A DNA stretch of 64,000 bases from NCBI GenBank assembly GCA_020205615.1, contig CM035163.1, positions 44,917,575-44,981,574 of the forward strand, in the 5' to 3' direction. Below, piece after piece: positions 22,920 to 35,449 of the stretch. Every line of letters starts with the position of its first letter. Position 1 is the stretch's first letter. The DNA is from Panax quinquefolius (Eukaryota > Streptophyta > Magnoliopsida > Apiales > Araliaceae). The notes beneath the pieces were generated by a model. It was given only the letters and a program-made list of their open reading frames with translations, had not been told where the DNA came from and did no database searches. The position numbers and the translations under genes were made by a program.

Positions 22920-24633
22920 TGTTGATTATATCACGTTCTAGCCTAATGTTTTGATGATGATTTATTCATTGGTACTAAACTCTTCATTGTGAATTTCAAG
23001 AAATTGTTTCAAGAATTGTATGATGGATTATTCAAGAAGAATGAAGACATTTTGAGTCTTAAGAAAAATATGTAAGTTCATTGCAAATATTTAATTTTTC
23101 AATTCAAGGCTCTAGGACATATTATTTGTGCATTAAATTAAATATTTTTGGCATGCCTAAATTATGCTACAATGCTAAGTTGGTTAGTATTTACATGCAT
23201 GCGTAAAAAGAAATTTAGTTTATTATTCAGATTAAATAATTTGTACATGGATAGTATATGCAAAGAGTATTGCACGAATTAATTAAATAATTCATGTGTA
23301 CTGATATTTGTATAACGTGTGTAAACAATTTAGATGTTGGAAATTAAAGGGTTGTTGAAGTGGGTTGGCAGAGATATGATTATTTTCTAGAATAGTGGGA
23401 TAAATATCTTGGAAATGTAAGATAATCATTATCTTGAATATTTGGTTTATATCTCTCTCCTATTTTAATTGCTATACCTTGCTTCAGTTGCTATATTAGT
23501 GGCGGCAGAATTTATGAAATCATAATTACTAGAGGAGTTGGATAAGTCTTAAGCCTATTAAGTTATTTATGTGACTTGGTCTCTCTCTAGTTAAATACTA
23601 ATAGATTTCAGCTTTTTCTAAATATTCGAAGTCAATTGAATTTGTTATTTCTGTGGCAACGTAATTATTTTTCAAACAGGAATAATATTGGAATGCTATT
23701 TATCTCTTTGAATCTGTTGGTTCTAACGGAACAAAATTGGCAATGGAAATATTTGTTATTTCACAACGGTTGTTTTCTGGGCTATAAAAAGAAGAACTGG
23801 TTTCAGTAGAAAATACAACACTTACATCACTTGAATCAATTTTTGCACTTACATACTTGAAAAGTAACTTCATTATTTTCGGTGCAATATTTCCAGCTGC
23901 TGTGCTATTATATTCAGATCAATAATCAACAATTTTCATGGGCGTAATATTGGTGATATCTTTTACTCTTTCTACTTGATCATTGCATTCATTAGTTGAG
24001 CCTTGAATTGTTAAATTGCTTATTTGCTTTGATCATTAGACCTCTATCATTGTAATCTTAAATTTGTTTTTTAGACTAAGTGTTGTCTAAGGGAATTTAA
24101 TCCAGGTGGATTAAGGTTTGTTTACAAACAGGTTCAAGGAAGCATAGGTGCTTAAGGAGTGCATTGGTGCACAAGGAGCAAGAGTGCTCAAGTGAATTAT
24201 TGTAATTCAATTTTATAGAATCTGTATTGTAACAAGAGTCTTTTAAAGAAATAAAAGTGAGTCTCCAATACTAGTTGGTATTGGACGTGGAGTAGGCTAT
24301 TATTATAGAGGGTAATAGCCGAACCACGTAAAAATCTTGGTGTTATTTTTATTATTTGATTTAATTTAAGTTAATTGATTTGCTAAATATACAAAATTTA
24401 ATCGTGTGAATTTTTGTTATCATTAAATAGTTTATTTAATTTACGAAAACACCAAGATATTTTCTTAAACAAAAATTCAATTCGGTAGACCATATTCATT
24501 CAGCAAGCTGCATTCATCAATATAGTTGACTACATTCAATAATTTGGTTTAAAGTTTTTAAATTGGTCATAGTTTGTATCCACACTTATTCAACCCCCCC
24601 CCCCCCTTCTAAGTGTGCCTTATCTGAATTTCA
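22920..24633 (+). repeat. Element B 3' LTR (about 1,714 bp)
   Basis: TG...CA ends, TATA-like tataaaaa at 23,783-23,790, and a run of C (24,594-24,606) in the typical copia context caacccccc...cttctaagtg. GTTAT follows at 24,634-24,638, and element A's pol resumes at 24,639. Confidence 0.85.
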
Positions 24634-24638
24634 GTTAT

Positions 24639-25145
24639 GAACACGCGACATACTTAGCGGTAAGGCAAGTCTATAGGCCACAATTCCTACTCTATCAAGG
24701 ATTTTAAATAAACCAATAAAATCGAGAGTTGAGATTTCCCCTCTTCATCAATTCTTTCGTCTAAAATAACACCTTCTTGCACCTTCTTCTTCACATTCAT
24801 CAGCTTTAGGTGTGTAGCTTGATCGACTTTAACTTTATCGATTGAAGTCAGTTCTAACAGTATATTCTCTATCTTCACATAGGTTATTGAAGTCTTTAAC
24901 TCTATCTCCATCTTTTTTAAGTCGTACGAAATGGGTCTTTGTGTTAACAATATCTCACTCATAACCGTATATGATCTTTTACTTAACGCTTCAGCTACCA
25001 GGTTCGCTTTTCCAGGATGGTATTGAATGGTATAGTCATAATCTTTCAACAGCTCGAGCCAACGTCTTTGGCGCATGATACGTTCATTTTAGTTGAAGAA
25101 ATATTTAAGGTTTTAGAAATGGGTTTTGTACTGGGGTTAATACAA
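24639..25145 (-). pseudogene. Element A RNase H fragment fused to integrase C-terminal segment
   Basis: MRQRRWLELLKDYDYTIQYH and GKANLVAEALSKR (25,076 downwards) are the end of a gypsy RNase H. After a linker, the frame reaches a stop near 24,687 and then the integrase C-terminal motif ILDRVGIVAYRLALPLSMSR (about 24,640-24,700). The zinc-binding domain and DDE core that should lie between are absent, so an internal deletion removed them. Upstream, protease linker sequence joins this RNase H directly, so the reverse transcriptase is also deleted. Confidence 0.8.
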
Positions 25146-26918
25146 AATTCGATTTCACGCTCTGGGGTAGGCCAAGAAGTCTTCAGGGAATACGTCAAGA
25201 AATTTATTAACGATAGAAATATCATTCAAATCTGATGTATTTTTGTTTAAATATGTTACATGGGCTAAGAAAGCTTGACATCCATTTTTCAATAAACGAA
25301 TAGCTTTATGGCTTGATATGACAGTGATTGACTTTAGTGGTTTCATTACTTGAATTCGCATAATAGGTTGGTTAGGAATATGAAAGCTAATAACCTTATA
25401 AAAATAATCAATTTTAGCATGATGAATAATTAACCAATCAATCCCCAAAATCATATCAAATGCAAGTATTTTCAAAGAGATAAGATCGACAGGTAATGTA
25501 CGGTTGCCAATTTGAATCAAACAAGACTTATAAACAGTGGGTGTAATGAAGGTTTCTCCCAACGGAGTTTCAATAGATAAGTAAAAGTCTAATTTCTCCA
25601 GAGTTAAATTTAAACATTGAGCGCAAGTAGGATAAATAAAAGAATGGGTAGAACCAGTATCAAATAAGGTATAGACTTCGCTAGAGTTTATGATTAGCTT
25701 ACCCGTGATGACCTCGTTCAGGTTCCTTACTTTTTGAGAGGTCACGACAAATGCTCTCCCTTGAACTACCGGTTTTGACTTGTTTGGGGCTGCATTTGGT
25801 GTCACCATCGCAACTGAACTTGGCTTCATTGCACGATAAAATTGAGCTAGGTGACCTTCTCTTCCACAATTGTAACATGTTTTAGACTGTTGCGTACAGT
25901 TTGGACTGATCTGTCCCTCCTCTCGGTATTTGAAGCACATGATCGGTGGTCGTTCTCCTTCCTTAACAACGGTTGCTGGTGCTGAAGTCTTTCCATTATT
26001 GTTGAATCTCCTCTTCTTGAAATTTCCACTTTTATTATCTTGGTCATAATTACCACCAAAGTGGTTACCATTTCTGGCATGTTTATTCCCTCCACATTTT
26101 TTGTCACCGCATCGATGACTGCTACCACTGGTATTATCGTTTTTTCAAATGCTCTCTCTTGGTTGGGTTGACTCATTATCGCGCTCCAATAACTATGCCC
26201 TATTTATAACATCTGAATACAAACACAGTTTGTAAGAAATGAAGTATTGACGTATTTCAGGTTTCAAACCTCGCAGAAACATTCGCGTAATTCTCTCCTC
26301 ATTATCAACCAAATGGGATATAAACTGGGACAACTCGGTAAACTTAGGCTCGTACTACGACACGATCATATTGTTTTGTTCCAGCTTGATAAACTCCACC
26401 TCCTTTATGTGACAAATACTTTTAGGAAAGTACTTGTCGTTGAACAGTTCTTGAAACTTCTCCCAAGACATCTTCAGTGTGGCAGGTTAGGTACACTTTA
26501 CGTATTCCCACCAGTAATATGCCTCTCCTTGCAACATGAAGGTGGCAAAGGGAACCTTTTGCTCCTCATAGCATCCCAAGACATCAAATATCTTTGTGAT
26601 CTGCTTTATCCACGTCTCTTCCTTAAGTGGTTCTGGCTTTTCCAAAAACTCTGGTGGTCCCAGCTCCTTGAACTGCTCAGCGATGACCATCCGAGAGTTG
26701 ACATAAACTCTACCTTCATTATGAACATGAGTCTCTCTCATTTGGTGTTGCATGAATTGCATAAAGCCTTTGAACATTCCATCGTTCATCATTTGGTTGG
26801 TGTTGTTGTTTATATAAGGATTGTTGCCCTCCTGATGCACATTATCCTGGTTATTGATCTGTGGTGACTCAACGGTCTCCTGTGCTCCATTGCTTATCTC
26901 AACATTTTCAAACGCCAT
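25146..26918 (-). pseudogene. Element A gag and protease
   Basis: The start is probably ATG at 26,918 (MAFENVEIS), just after the leader. Retrotransposon gag motifs follow: FKELGPPEF, AYYWWEYVK (about 26,500). Knuckles lie near 25,850-25,940: CFKYREEGQISPNC (a Cys changed to Tyr, His to Gln) and CYNCGREGHLAQFY (last Cys changed to Tyr). The aspartic protease site LFDTGSTHSFI is at about 25,640-25,664 and the ILGIDWL motif at about 25,436. Several frameshifts and stops separate the pieces. The region ends at the pre-RT linker (FPEDF...) before the deletion. Confidence 0.8.
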
Positions 26919-27105
26919 TTTTAAATACTGCCACAAAACAAGGGTTAATTGACATACCACATAATACCCCTATATTCTGATCGACCAATTAAATAACAAA
27001 TAAGCTTAGGTAGGTTATACTAGCGAAGAAATTACCCGTCTCTCCCCTCCTAGTTCTAGTCTTACATCTCAGTCAAGGATCATATCCCTAAGCTTTGATA
27101 CCAAC
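26919..27105 (-). other. Element A leader and primer-binding site
   Basis: The minus strand reads TTGGTATCAAAGC at 27,092-27,104 beside the LTR edge, a tRNA-Met-type primer site. The leader is almost the same as that of element E (57,610-57,781), showing the two are related. Confidence 0.85.
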
Positions 27106-27339
27106 TGTGACGCCCCCAAAATAGGTATACATCACCCATCCTGAGTCGCCAAATACATGGTACAGAATTTAAATACAAACTTAATCATACAACTGTCGTG
27201 TAAAATACAACAAAATATAGCTGAGAGTTTTAATACAAATATTATCTTCTAGACAATATCCAAACTCAAATGGAGTCCTCATTATAATTATTATCACACT
27301 ATTTCTTTATTCATACACCATCTTGGACCATCACTCTGT
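27106..27339 (-). repeat. Element A 5' LTR, inner segment
   Basis: Starts tgtgacgccccc (plus strand) at the primer site and matches 57,782-58,030 and 50,287-50,510. It is interrupted at tctgt (27,335-27,339) by element C and continues at 49,258. Confidence 0.88.
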
Positions 27340-29196
27340 TGAAAGTAGTATGCATACAAGCCAATCATGTATGATGATAGAGCATATATTTTGTAATCAA
27401 TCTTATTTGCTTATTAATAAAAGAATTATTTATTAAAGGCATTTATTATCTACATGGTGCTGTTTTAATAATATGTGATAACCCCATAGTTTTAAGCAAT
27501 GCTTTTAGAATTATGATGAGATCATGCTAATGAGATCTAAATTCTTAGATAGCTTAAAACTAAAATGTTCCCAATCAATGGATTACTAAAAGGGGGATTA
27601 GTGAATCCGGATAGATTGGTACGTATATTGCTTACTCATTAGATGAGGATGATTGATCTCATGATCATTTGTGTGGAGACACTAAAGCAAGTATGTAGGT
27701 GCTTATTAGAGAATAAGTTCATTGAACGTGACTCGCTAAGGAATACCAAATGGAGTTTTACTTGCCTGTCAATAGGAATTCCTGTAGTGGTAGTAGTACA
27801 AATGATCCTTAGACTTGAGATCATCATAGTATCTTATATATAATGAATTACACTTTGACTTATTCCTTAAGACTCTTAGAGTATATCAAAGGGTATGCTT
27901 GGGTGTAATAAGTTATATATGAAGATAGTGAATGATCCATAAAGAATCTACCACTTCTAGTAAAAGAAGAGAAATGTCCTATGTGATTCGATAAATGACA
28001 ACCCAGGAATCCTTGGCCAAGGTGGAATGAAATTAGAAAGTAGTTTCTAATTTGCATTCATTAGGAGTTGTGCATTTAGGAATCGAAATACATATAATTA
28101 AATAAAATAAGACTTGACAGTAATTTCATGTCTTATATTTAATTGGGACATTGTATGGTGGAAGGATTGAATTGTACGGTAACTATTTACTCAAATGTTC
28201 TTTTATGATTAATGTTGAAATCTATATTATCTGGAAAGTCGTTGATTGCTAGGGAGGCTTATCCCTATTGTAGAATAAATATTATTTATTTAAATAAATT
28301 AATAGCTTAATTCATTTATTTAAATAAGATTAGAATCTTTCTAATTGATTTATTCACAATAGGTTTAATATAGAGAACCTAAAGGGTCACACCATAAAAA
28401 GAAGAATAATTATTTAAAAAGTTAATGGCATAATCTTAATAATATGTTAAGTATATTTAATTTAATCTATGATGATAGAATAAATTAAATAGCTTAATAT
28501 TTATTATTTAATATTTTAGAAATATTAAATACAAATTAGTAAGAGGAGTCTTAGTAATATTATTATAATTATTATTATTTTAATTTTTAAAAGAGTTTAG
28601 GAATTAATTTAATATAAGTACTCTCATTTATTCCTAATAGGATTATGAGAGAAAATTAGTTAAAGGAGTTTAATTAATTATCCCTAATAGGATTAGGGAG
28701 CCCATTTAATTAAAAGAGTTTAATTAAATAAATAATACCTTATTTTAAAATAGGATTACCTGATATCTTTTTAAGAGGAGTCTTATATCAGATATCAGAT
28801 ATACGTAATTCCAAATAGTTGGAGAGTACGCCCCCTTTTTCTATAGAGATAGGAAAAACTAGGGTTTGAGTCAATACACCCTTCTTCATAAAAATTCTTC
28901 TTCCTTAGTGGATCACTTCTAGAGGCCACACACTTGGGTGGCTTACATTCATCAAATGAAGGAATCTACCCGGTAATTCAAGGAGATCGCGGAGAAGTAG
29001 GAGGTGAACTCGTACCTGAGGAAGCTCGTTTCTACAAGGATATGATTTTATAACTTCTTATTCTTCGTTTAATTAATAATATGCATAAAGGATGATCCGG
29101 GTAATTGGTTTGTAAAAAATTTTAAAATCTGATTTTATTTTGCTTCCGCTAATTTTTGCAATTTGATTGCTACTTTGATTTTCACAAAACCTTACA
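27340..29196 (+). repeat. Element C 5' LTR (1,857 bp)
   Basis: Related to the F LTRs. The TATA-like sequence of F is altered here to tatatcaaa (27,882-27,890). GGAG-loop inverted repeats are partly kept near 28,540-28,560 and 28,660-28,680. Frames at 27,643-27,843 and on the other strand are by-products. Confidence 0.9.
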
Positions 29197-29647
29197 GTGG
29201 TATCAAGAGCCAAATTCATGCGAATTATTAATTATTTATGATTTCATATATGCATGGGTATGTATTTTGAATAATTTATTGGGCATTTTTTTGTTGTATA
29301 AAATTATTAATTTTGAAAAAAAAAACATTAACGAAACCTGTTTTAAAAAACGATTTTTGATTTTGTTATGTCCGTAACTAATTTTTTTTTTTCAAAAACG
29401 AATCATGATTCATTCGATCAGTGTGGCTGATTTTTATTTTTTTTAAAAAACTGATCCGTTTTTGCGTGGTGGCCTGATCCAACGTGGAGGTTTTTTTATT
29501 TCATAGATTAGACTAGTTGTACCTGTCTATGCCTCCAGCACTATTTAGCTTTGGACGGTGAGATTTATCCTAATTTTCACCTGCAGGATTATTATTAATA
29601 TAACTATTTGATAGTTAACGTTTTCTTCCACCCACGTGCTTGATTAA

Positions 29648-29684
<37 letters not shown>

Positions 29685-29728
29685 CCAGGTTACTAGATTC
29701 TTAGTAATTTAGTATGAATCATATAATC

Positions 29729-29771
<43 letters not shown>

Positions 29772-29886
29772 CGGTTGGTATTACAACATGATTCATGTGA
29801 TTCATGATCCGGTGATATATATATATATAGTTAATCAGTAGTGAAGCAACGAGGATATGCTATTGAAAGATCAAATCAATACGCGA

Positions 29887-29944
<58 letters not shown>

Positions 29945-30988
29945 GCTAGGTCTGTACCTCGCCTTTTCGTGAGTTTTCTTCGATGTAAATTCTATCTCTC
30001 TCTATGTACTTCCCTTATTTCACGATCAAGGTTTCTATTTAAATTAAATAGTTTAATGTAATAGGATTAGTTAGAATTTTTTGAAGAACCGGAGATCAAG
30101 GAGAAAGGAGCGCTCGAAGACCCGTTTGTAATGGAGCCCGAGTTTAAATGTAATAGTTATATTTAAATGTTTGTTCTTGCACCCTAGGGTTTGACCTTTT
30201 GGTTCACTTGGTGGCTCTAGTGAACCAAACTAGAATAAAAGTCCATAATCAATCTGGGTAGAATATAGTACTCTATATGTGCATGCTAGTATTATATATA
30301 TAATATATTATGCAAACATGTTTCGCATGTTTAATAATATGACGCGTATTTTATATATATATTTGCATGCGCGCTTAACAAGATGAGACTAAATAATAAC
30401 AAACCCCTCAATGAAATTTTATTAAGTTGTAACGTTCAAAGATATTTGGAATATCGAACGTCGCCTTCTAGCATAATAAAAATAATAGAGCATTGAATAT
30501 TTAATATGAGTTTGTTGTGCACACACAAGGCGAGTATTAAATATTTGAGATATTTTTTTTATTACATTTGATGTTTATAAGGAATTGAACATTACCGCTT
30601 TGTTGTGCACACACAAGGGCTGTAGTTTTCTCTTCACTTATATGAAAATGCTGGGTATGACTTAACTTAAATCATTTTAGTTCGGATGTGCACACACTTG
30701 ACCATTATAATTTAAGAGACAAAATATAAGGAGTTACATGATGATGTAATTGACAAGTGTTGTCTACCTATTTATTTATATATAGTTTGTTGTGCACACA
30801 CAAGGCTAAATACATTTGAAATGAGATCCTTATTCTCACTAGCAAATCTTTAATTAGATATTCTTAGAACTATATTCATGAGGTAATATAGTTTAAAAGA
30901 AAATAGTGGGAGATACCAATATAAAATAAGACCTAATTTATTTTGGTAATTAATTAAATGAATGTTTGCTAAAATATTATCTTTTTAC
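29197..30988 (+). other. Element C primer site and long untranslated leader
   Basis: gtggtatcaagagccaaa (29,197-29,214) is the tRNA-Met-type primer site. The leader carries three long TA tracts (29,652-29,681, 29,732-29,765, 29,888-29,941), a conserved inverted repeat ACGTTC...GAACGT (30,432-30,461) and four hairpins of the type TTGTGCACACACAA at 30,515, 30,603, 30,686 and 30,790. About 1.8 kb separates the primer site from gag. Confidence 0.8.
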
Positions 30989-32251
30989 ATGCAAAATTTT
31001 GAAAATGTCACATTCACTAATTTCAACATGTAGCATACTTGATGCTAACTTTGAATTTAATAGAATTACACGGATTGGTTAAGGAATCGAGAATTGTTAT
31101 CACTTCTTTGAAAAGATTTCTTATGTCCTAAATTCGCTTTATACCGTAAAAATTTGCGTAAGCTTCCTACGAGGAAGAGATTGCTACTTTTAAGCGGTGG
31201 CATGATGATGCATCGGTGGCTCAATGCATCATGCTCGCATCCATGAGTACTTGAGCTTGATACACAAGATAAAAACATGGATGCTCCTATTATCTTCTTG
31301 CACCTTCAAGAGTTGTATAGTGAGCAAAGTAGGATCGCTAGATATGAGATATCTAAGGAGCTCTTCCGATCTCGGATGACCGAGGGCACTACCGTTGAGA
31401 CTCATGTCTTAAAGATGATCAATCTGATTGAACGTCTTGGACAGCTTGGGTTCGTCATGGATGGGAAGTTGAGTCAAGATTTAGTCTTGCAGTCACTCCC
31501 ATACACCTTCTCACAATTTGTTGTGAATTTTCATATGAATAAGTTAGATGTCAGCTTGCATGAATTACTTAACATGTTGAAAACTGTTGAAGGTCACTTC
31601 CCATCCAAGAAGAACCATGTCTTACTGGTGGATGATTCTTCTAAGAAAAGAAAGAGGCCCAAGGTATCTTCTGAAAAGAAGAAATCGAAGAAGGCTAAGG
31701 GAAATGCTAAAGTGAAGGATCAAAAGAAACCTGATCCAGCTAGCAAAGGAATTTGCTTCCATTGCAATAAGTCGGGTCACTGGAAGAGGAACTGCAAGGA
31801 TTATCTTGAGGAACAAAAGCAGAAGAAGCTTGGAGAAGCTTCAAATCCTAATAAAGGTTTTTTTATGATTGAAATTAATTTTTTTGAAAGTCAATCTTTT
31901 ACTTGGGTATTGGATACCGGCTGTGGTTCTCACATATGTAATAATATGCAGGGACTGGTCAGAAGTAGAAAGCTGAGCAAGGATGAGGTTGTCCTACAAG
32001 TGGGAAATGGAGCAAAGGTTGCTGCATTAGCTGTAGGAACTTATTGTTTAGCACTGCCTACGGGAAAATCCATTAGTTTAAATAATTGTTATTTTGTTCC
32101 CTCACTTATTAGAAATATTATTTCAATATCTGTATTGGATATGGATGGTTTTAACATTATAATAAAGAACAATAGTTGTTCTATTTATAATAATAATAAT
32201 GTTTTATATGGTGTTGGTAATTTACGAAATGGACTTTACATTCTTGACTGA
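30989..32251 (+). pseudogene. Element C gag and protease
   Basis: The early gag near 30,989-31,270 is damaged by stops and shifts. From 31,277 the frame is open: a copia gag core (HLQELYSEQSRIARYEISKE), a lysine-rich stretch and an intact CCHC zinc knuckle CFHCNKSGHWKRNC (31,754-31,795). The aspartic protease site VLDTGCGSHIC has its Asp codon at 31,913. A TGA at 32,249 ends the open part; the frame continues beyond it into integrase. Confidence 0.9.
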
Positions 32252-33706
32252 CATGAAAATATACTTCAAATTGAACAAACTAAGAAAAGGAAAAGAGATG
32301 ATGTTAATTATACCAATATGTGGCACTGTAGACTTGGTCATATTAATGAAACAAGATTATCCAAGTTGTATAAAGATGGGCTCCTAAAGCTATCGGATTA
32401 TGAATCATATCCAACTTGTGAATCTTGTCTCATGGGAAAAATGACTAAATCTCCTTTGAGTGGAAAAGGAGAAAGAGCTATAGAGTTGTTAGCGTTGGTA
32501 CACACAAATGTATATGGACCTATGACAACGAATGCACGAGGTGGGTATTCTTTTTTTATTACATTCACTGACGATCACTCAAGATTTGGATATGTGTATT
32601 TAATGAAATACAAATCTGAATCATTTGAAAAGTTTAAAGAGTTCAGAAGTGAAGTAGAGAAACAAACAGGCAAAACTATTAAGATCCTTCGATCAGATCG
32701 AGGTGGTGAGTACTTAAACAGTGAGTTTCTCAATTGTCTCAAAGAAAATGGTATAATCTCACAATGGACTCCACCAGGGATGCCACAGCTGAATGGTGTA
32801 TCTAAAAGGAGAAATAGAACACTGTTGGACATGGTTCATTCCATGATGAGTTTTATCGATCTTCCGGTGTCATTCTGGGGATATACCCTAGAAGCGGCTA
32901 TATATCTACTAAATAAGGTTCCCTCGAAATCCGTCCCTAAGACTCCATATGAGATGTGGATAGGGAGGAAGCCAAGTCTTAAGGATGTTAAGATTTTGGG
33001 ATGTCCAGCTTATGTGAAAAGGTTTCAGAATGATAAGCTTGGGACAAGATCTGATAAGTGTACTTTTGTGGGATATCCTAAAGAAAGTTTAGGATATTAT
33101 TTCTACAATCCTACTGAACAAAAGGTGTTTGTTGCCAAACATGCTGCCTTCTTGGAAAAGGAGTTTATCCTTGAAGGGGTCAGTGGGAGGAAAATAGATC
33201 TTGAAGAAATTCAAGAACCACAAACCACTACAGATTAATGTGAGGTACCTAACCAAGTAGAGATTCCTTCTGTACCACACACTATTCGTAAATCTAGAAG
33301 AGTACCAAAGATACCTGAGAGGTATGGACTTGTCATAGAGGATATAGATAATGTACGCATCATAGATGATGATGATCCATTGAATTACGAACAGGCTATG
33401 AGTAATAAAGACTCAGAGAAGTGGCAAGAAGCCATGAAATTCGAGATGGACTCCATGTATGAGAACCAAGTATGGACTTTGGTTTCACCACCTGAAGGCA
33501 TTAAGCCTATTGGGTGTAAATGGGTCTTTAAAAGAAAGACTGGAGCAGACGGCAAGGTAGAGACCTATAAGGCCCGACTGGTCGCAAAAGGTTTCAAACA
33601 AAGACAAGGAGTTGACTATGACAAAACCTTCTCACCAATAGCAATGCTTAAGTCCATTCGGATTTTGCTTGCGATTGCAGCTTACCATGACTACGAAATC
33701 TGGTAA
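32252..33706 (+). pseudogene. Element C integrase and start of reverse transcriptase
   Basis: In the same frame as gag. The GAG-pre-integrase segment MWHCRLGHINETRLSKL...CESCLMGK (32,318-32,440) gives the HHCC zinc site. Integrase catalytic segments: VHTNVYGPM (the first Asp appears as Asn), FTDDHSRFGYVYL, the core near 32,690 (RSDRGGEYLN) and the Glu region, where the expected VxER appears as VSKRRNRTL, so the catalytic Glu looks replaced by Lys. RT begins PIGCKWVFKRK (33,508). Stops are at 33,236 (TAA) and 33,704 (TAA). Confidence 0.88.
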
Positions 33707-34950
33707 ATGGACGTGAAAACGACCTTCCTCAATGGTAAACTTGAGGAGGATGTGTATATGACACGGCCAGAGGGATTTGTTTCAAAGGTTGGAATAAATC
33801 AAGTCTGTAAGCTACAACGATCCATTTATGGATTGAAGCAAGCTTCTAATAGATGGAACATCCGTTTTGATGAGACAATCAAAGAGTTTGATTTTATCAA
33901 AAATGAGGATGAACCATGTGTGTACAAGAAGGTTAGTGGGAGCGCTGTTTCATTCCTCGTATTATATGTTGATGATATATTACTGATAGGGAATGATATT
34001 CATATGCTGCAATCAATTAAAATCTGGTTATCTAAACACTTCTCCATGAAGGACTTGGGAGAAGCATCCTATATTTTGGGGATAAAGATCTATAGAGATA
34101 GATCTAAAAGGATGATTGGCTTGTCCCAAGGAACGTACATTGACTCGATGCTAAAGAGGTTTAGCGTGGAAGATTCCAAAAGAGGCCTCATGCCGATGAG
34201 CCATGGAATACATCTCTCCAAGAAACAGGCCCCAATGACACCTGAGGAGAGAGACCGTATGAGTAGGATTCCTTATGTTTCAGCAATAGGATCTATCATA
34301 TACGATATGATATGTACTAGACCAGATGTCGCTCATGCACTTAGTGTAACAAGCAGATATCAGTCGAATCCAGGAGAAGAACACTGGAAGGCAGTGAAAA
34401 ATATCCTAAAGTACTTAAGAAGAACTAAGGATGTATTTCTTGTCTACGGTGGGTCTGAATTAAAACTAGAGGGCTTCACAAACTCAAGTTTTCAAATGGA
34501 CCAAGATGACAGTAAATCCATTTTGGGGTATGTGTTTACCTTAAACGGTGGCGCAGTGAGTTAGAAGAGTTCCAAATAGCAAACAGTTGTTGATTCGATA
34601 GGTGAGGAGTACATAGCTGCGAGTGAAGCTGCAAAGGAAGCTGTTTGGATGAAGAAGTTCATTACCGAACTTGGTGTGGTTCCTAGCATTACAAGACCAA
34701 AGTGCCTTTATTACGTGATAACACCTTTGGAGTACATTGCATGAGCTAAGGAACCCAAGTCTCTCGTAAATCCAAACACGTGTTGCGGTGATTTCATTTG
34801 ATCGGAGAGATCATTGAAAGAGGAGTCACCACGGAGGCGTGTGGACTCTCAAGACAATATTGCGAGATCCATTTACTAAAGCGTTAACACAACAACAGTT
34901 TGATCGTCACTTAGAGAAGATGGGTATGAGATAACACGGCGATTGGCTTT
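33707..34950 (+). pseudogene. Element C reverse transcriptase and RNase H
   Basis: MDVKTTFLNGKLEEDVYM opens the piece; the YVDD active site is intact at 33,965-33,976, and RPDVAHALSVTSRYQ is near 34,322. RNase H follows with stops at 34,562 and 34,577 and a shift near 34,740. From 31,277 to 34,564 the whole polyprotein stays in one frame, so damage is mostly nonsense substitutions. Confidence 0.9.
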
Positions 34951-34966
34951 AGTGCAAGTGGGAGAT
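34951..34966 (+). other. Element C polypurine tract
   Basis: agtgcaagtgggagat touches the 3' LTR start at 34,967. Confidence 0.8.
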
Positions 34967-35449
34967 TGAAAGTAGTATGCATACAAGCCAATCATGTATG
35001 ATGATAAAGCATATACTTTGTAATCAATCTTATTTGTTTATTAATAAAAGAATTATTTATTAAAGGCATTTATTATCTGTATGGTGCTGTTTTAATAATA
35101 TGTGATAAACCCATAGTTTTAAGCAATGCTTTTAGAATCATGATGAGATCATGCTAATGAGATCTAAATTCTTAGATAGCTTAAAACTAAAATGTTCCCA
35201 ATCAATGAATTACTAAAAAGGGGATTAGTGAATCCGGATAGATTGGTACGTATATTGCTTGCTCATTGGATGAGGATGATTGATCTTATGATCATTTGTG
35301 TGGAGACACTAAAGCAAGTATGTAGGTGCTTATTAGAGAATAAGTTCACTGAACGTGACTCGCTAAGGAATACCTAATGGAGTTTTACTTGCCTGTCAAT
35401 ATGAATTCTTGTAGTGATAGTAGTACAAATGATCCTTAGACATGAGATC
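34967..35449 (+). repeat. Element C 3' LTR, first segment
   Basis: Matches 27,340-27,822. Interrupted at AGATC (35,445-35,449) by element D; resumes at 47,886. Confidence 0.92.

Larger units (their letters stand above)
6125..24633 (+). mobile_element. Element B: SIRE-like Ty1/copia with env-like region
   Basis: LTRs start TGTTGATTATATCACG at 6,125 and 22,920; the right one ends ...CTGAATTTCA at 24,633. Order: truncated 5' LTR, 3' part of gag, protease, integrase (split by F), reverse transcriptase, RNase H ending ADIFTKPLSEDRFCMLRREL, spacer, env-like region, polypurine tracts, full 3' LTR. This layout, with an extra ORF after pol, is that of the SIRE/Maximus lineage. The 5' LTR is cut at about 6,912 and joined directly to mid-gag, removing the promoter, primer site and gag start. 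Its nested guest F is described separately. Confidence 0.85.

Noticed and set aside
26247..26867. 206-codon plus-strand frame
   Set aside because: It is the antisense shadow of element A gag; the sense strand shows gag motifs.
27643..28057. Short conserved frames recurring at 35,192-35,377 and 47,923-48,120
   Set aside because: They are inside copies of the C LTR and change strand and frame; no domain is seen.
29160..29250. tRNA gene near the gtggtatcaagagcc sequence
   Set aside because: It is only a primer-binding site complementary to a tRNA 3' end; no cloverleaf follows.
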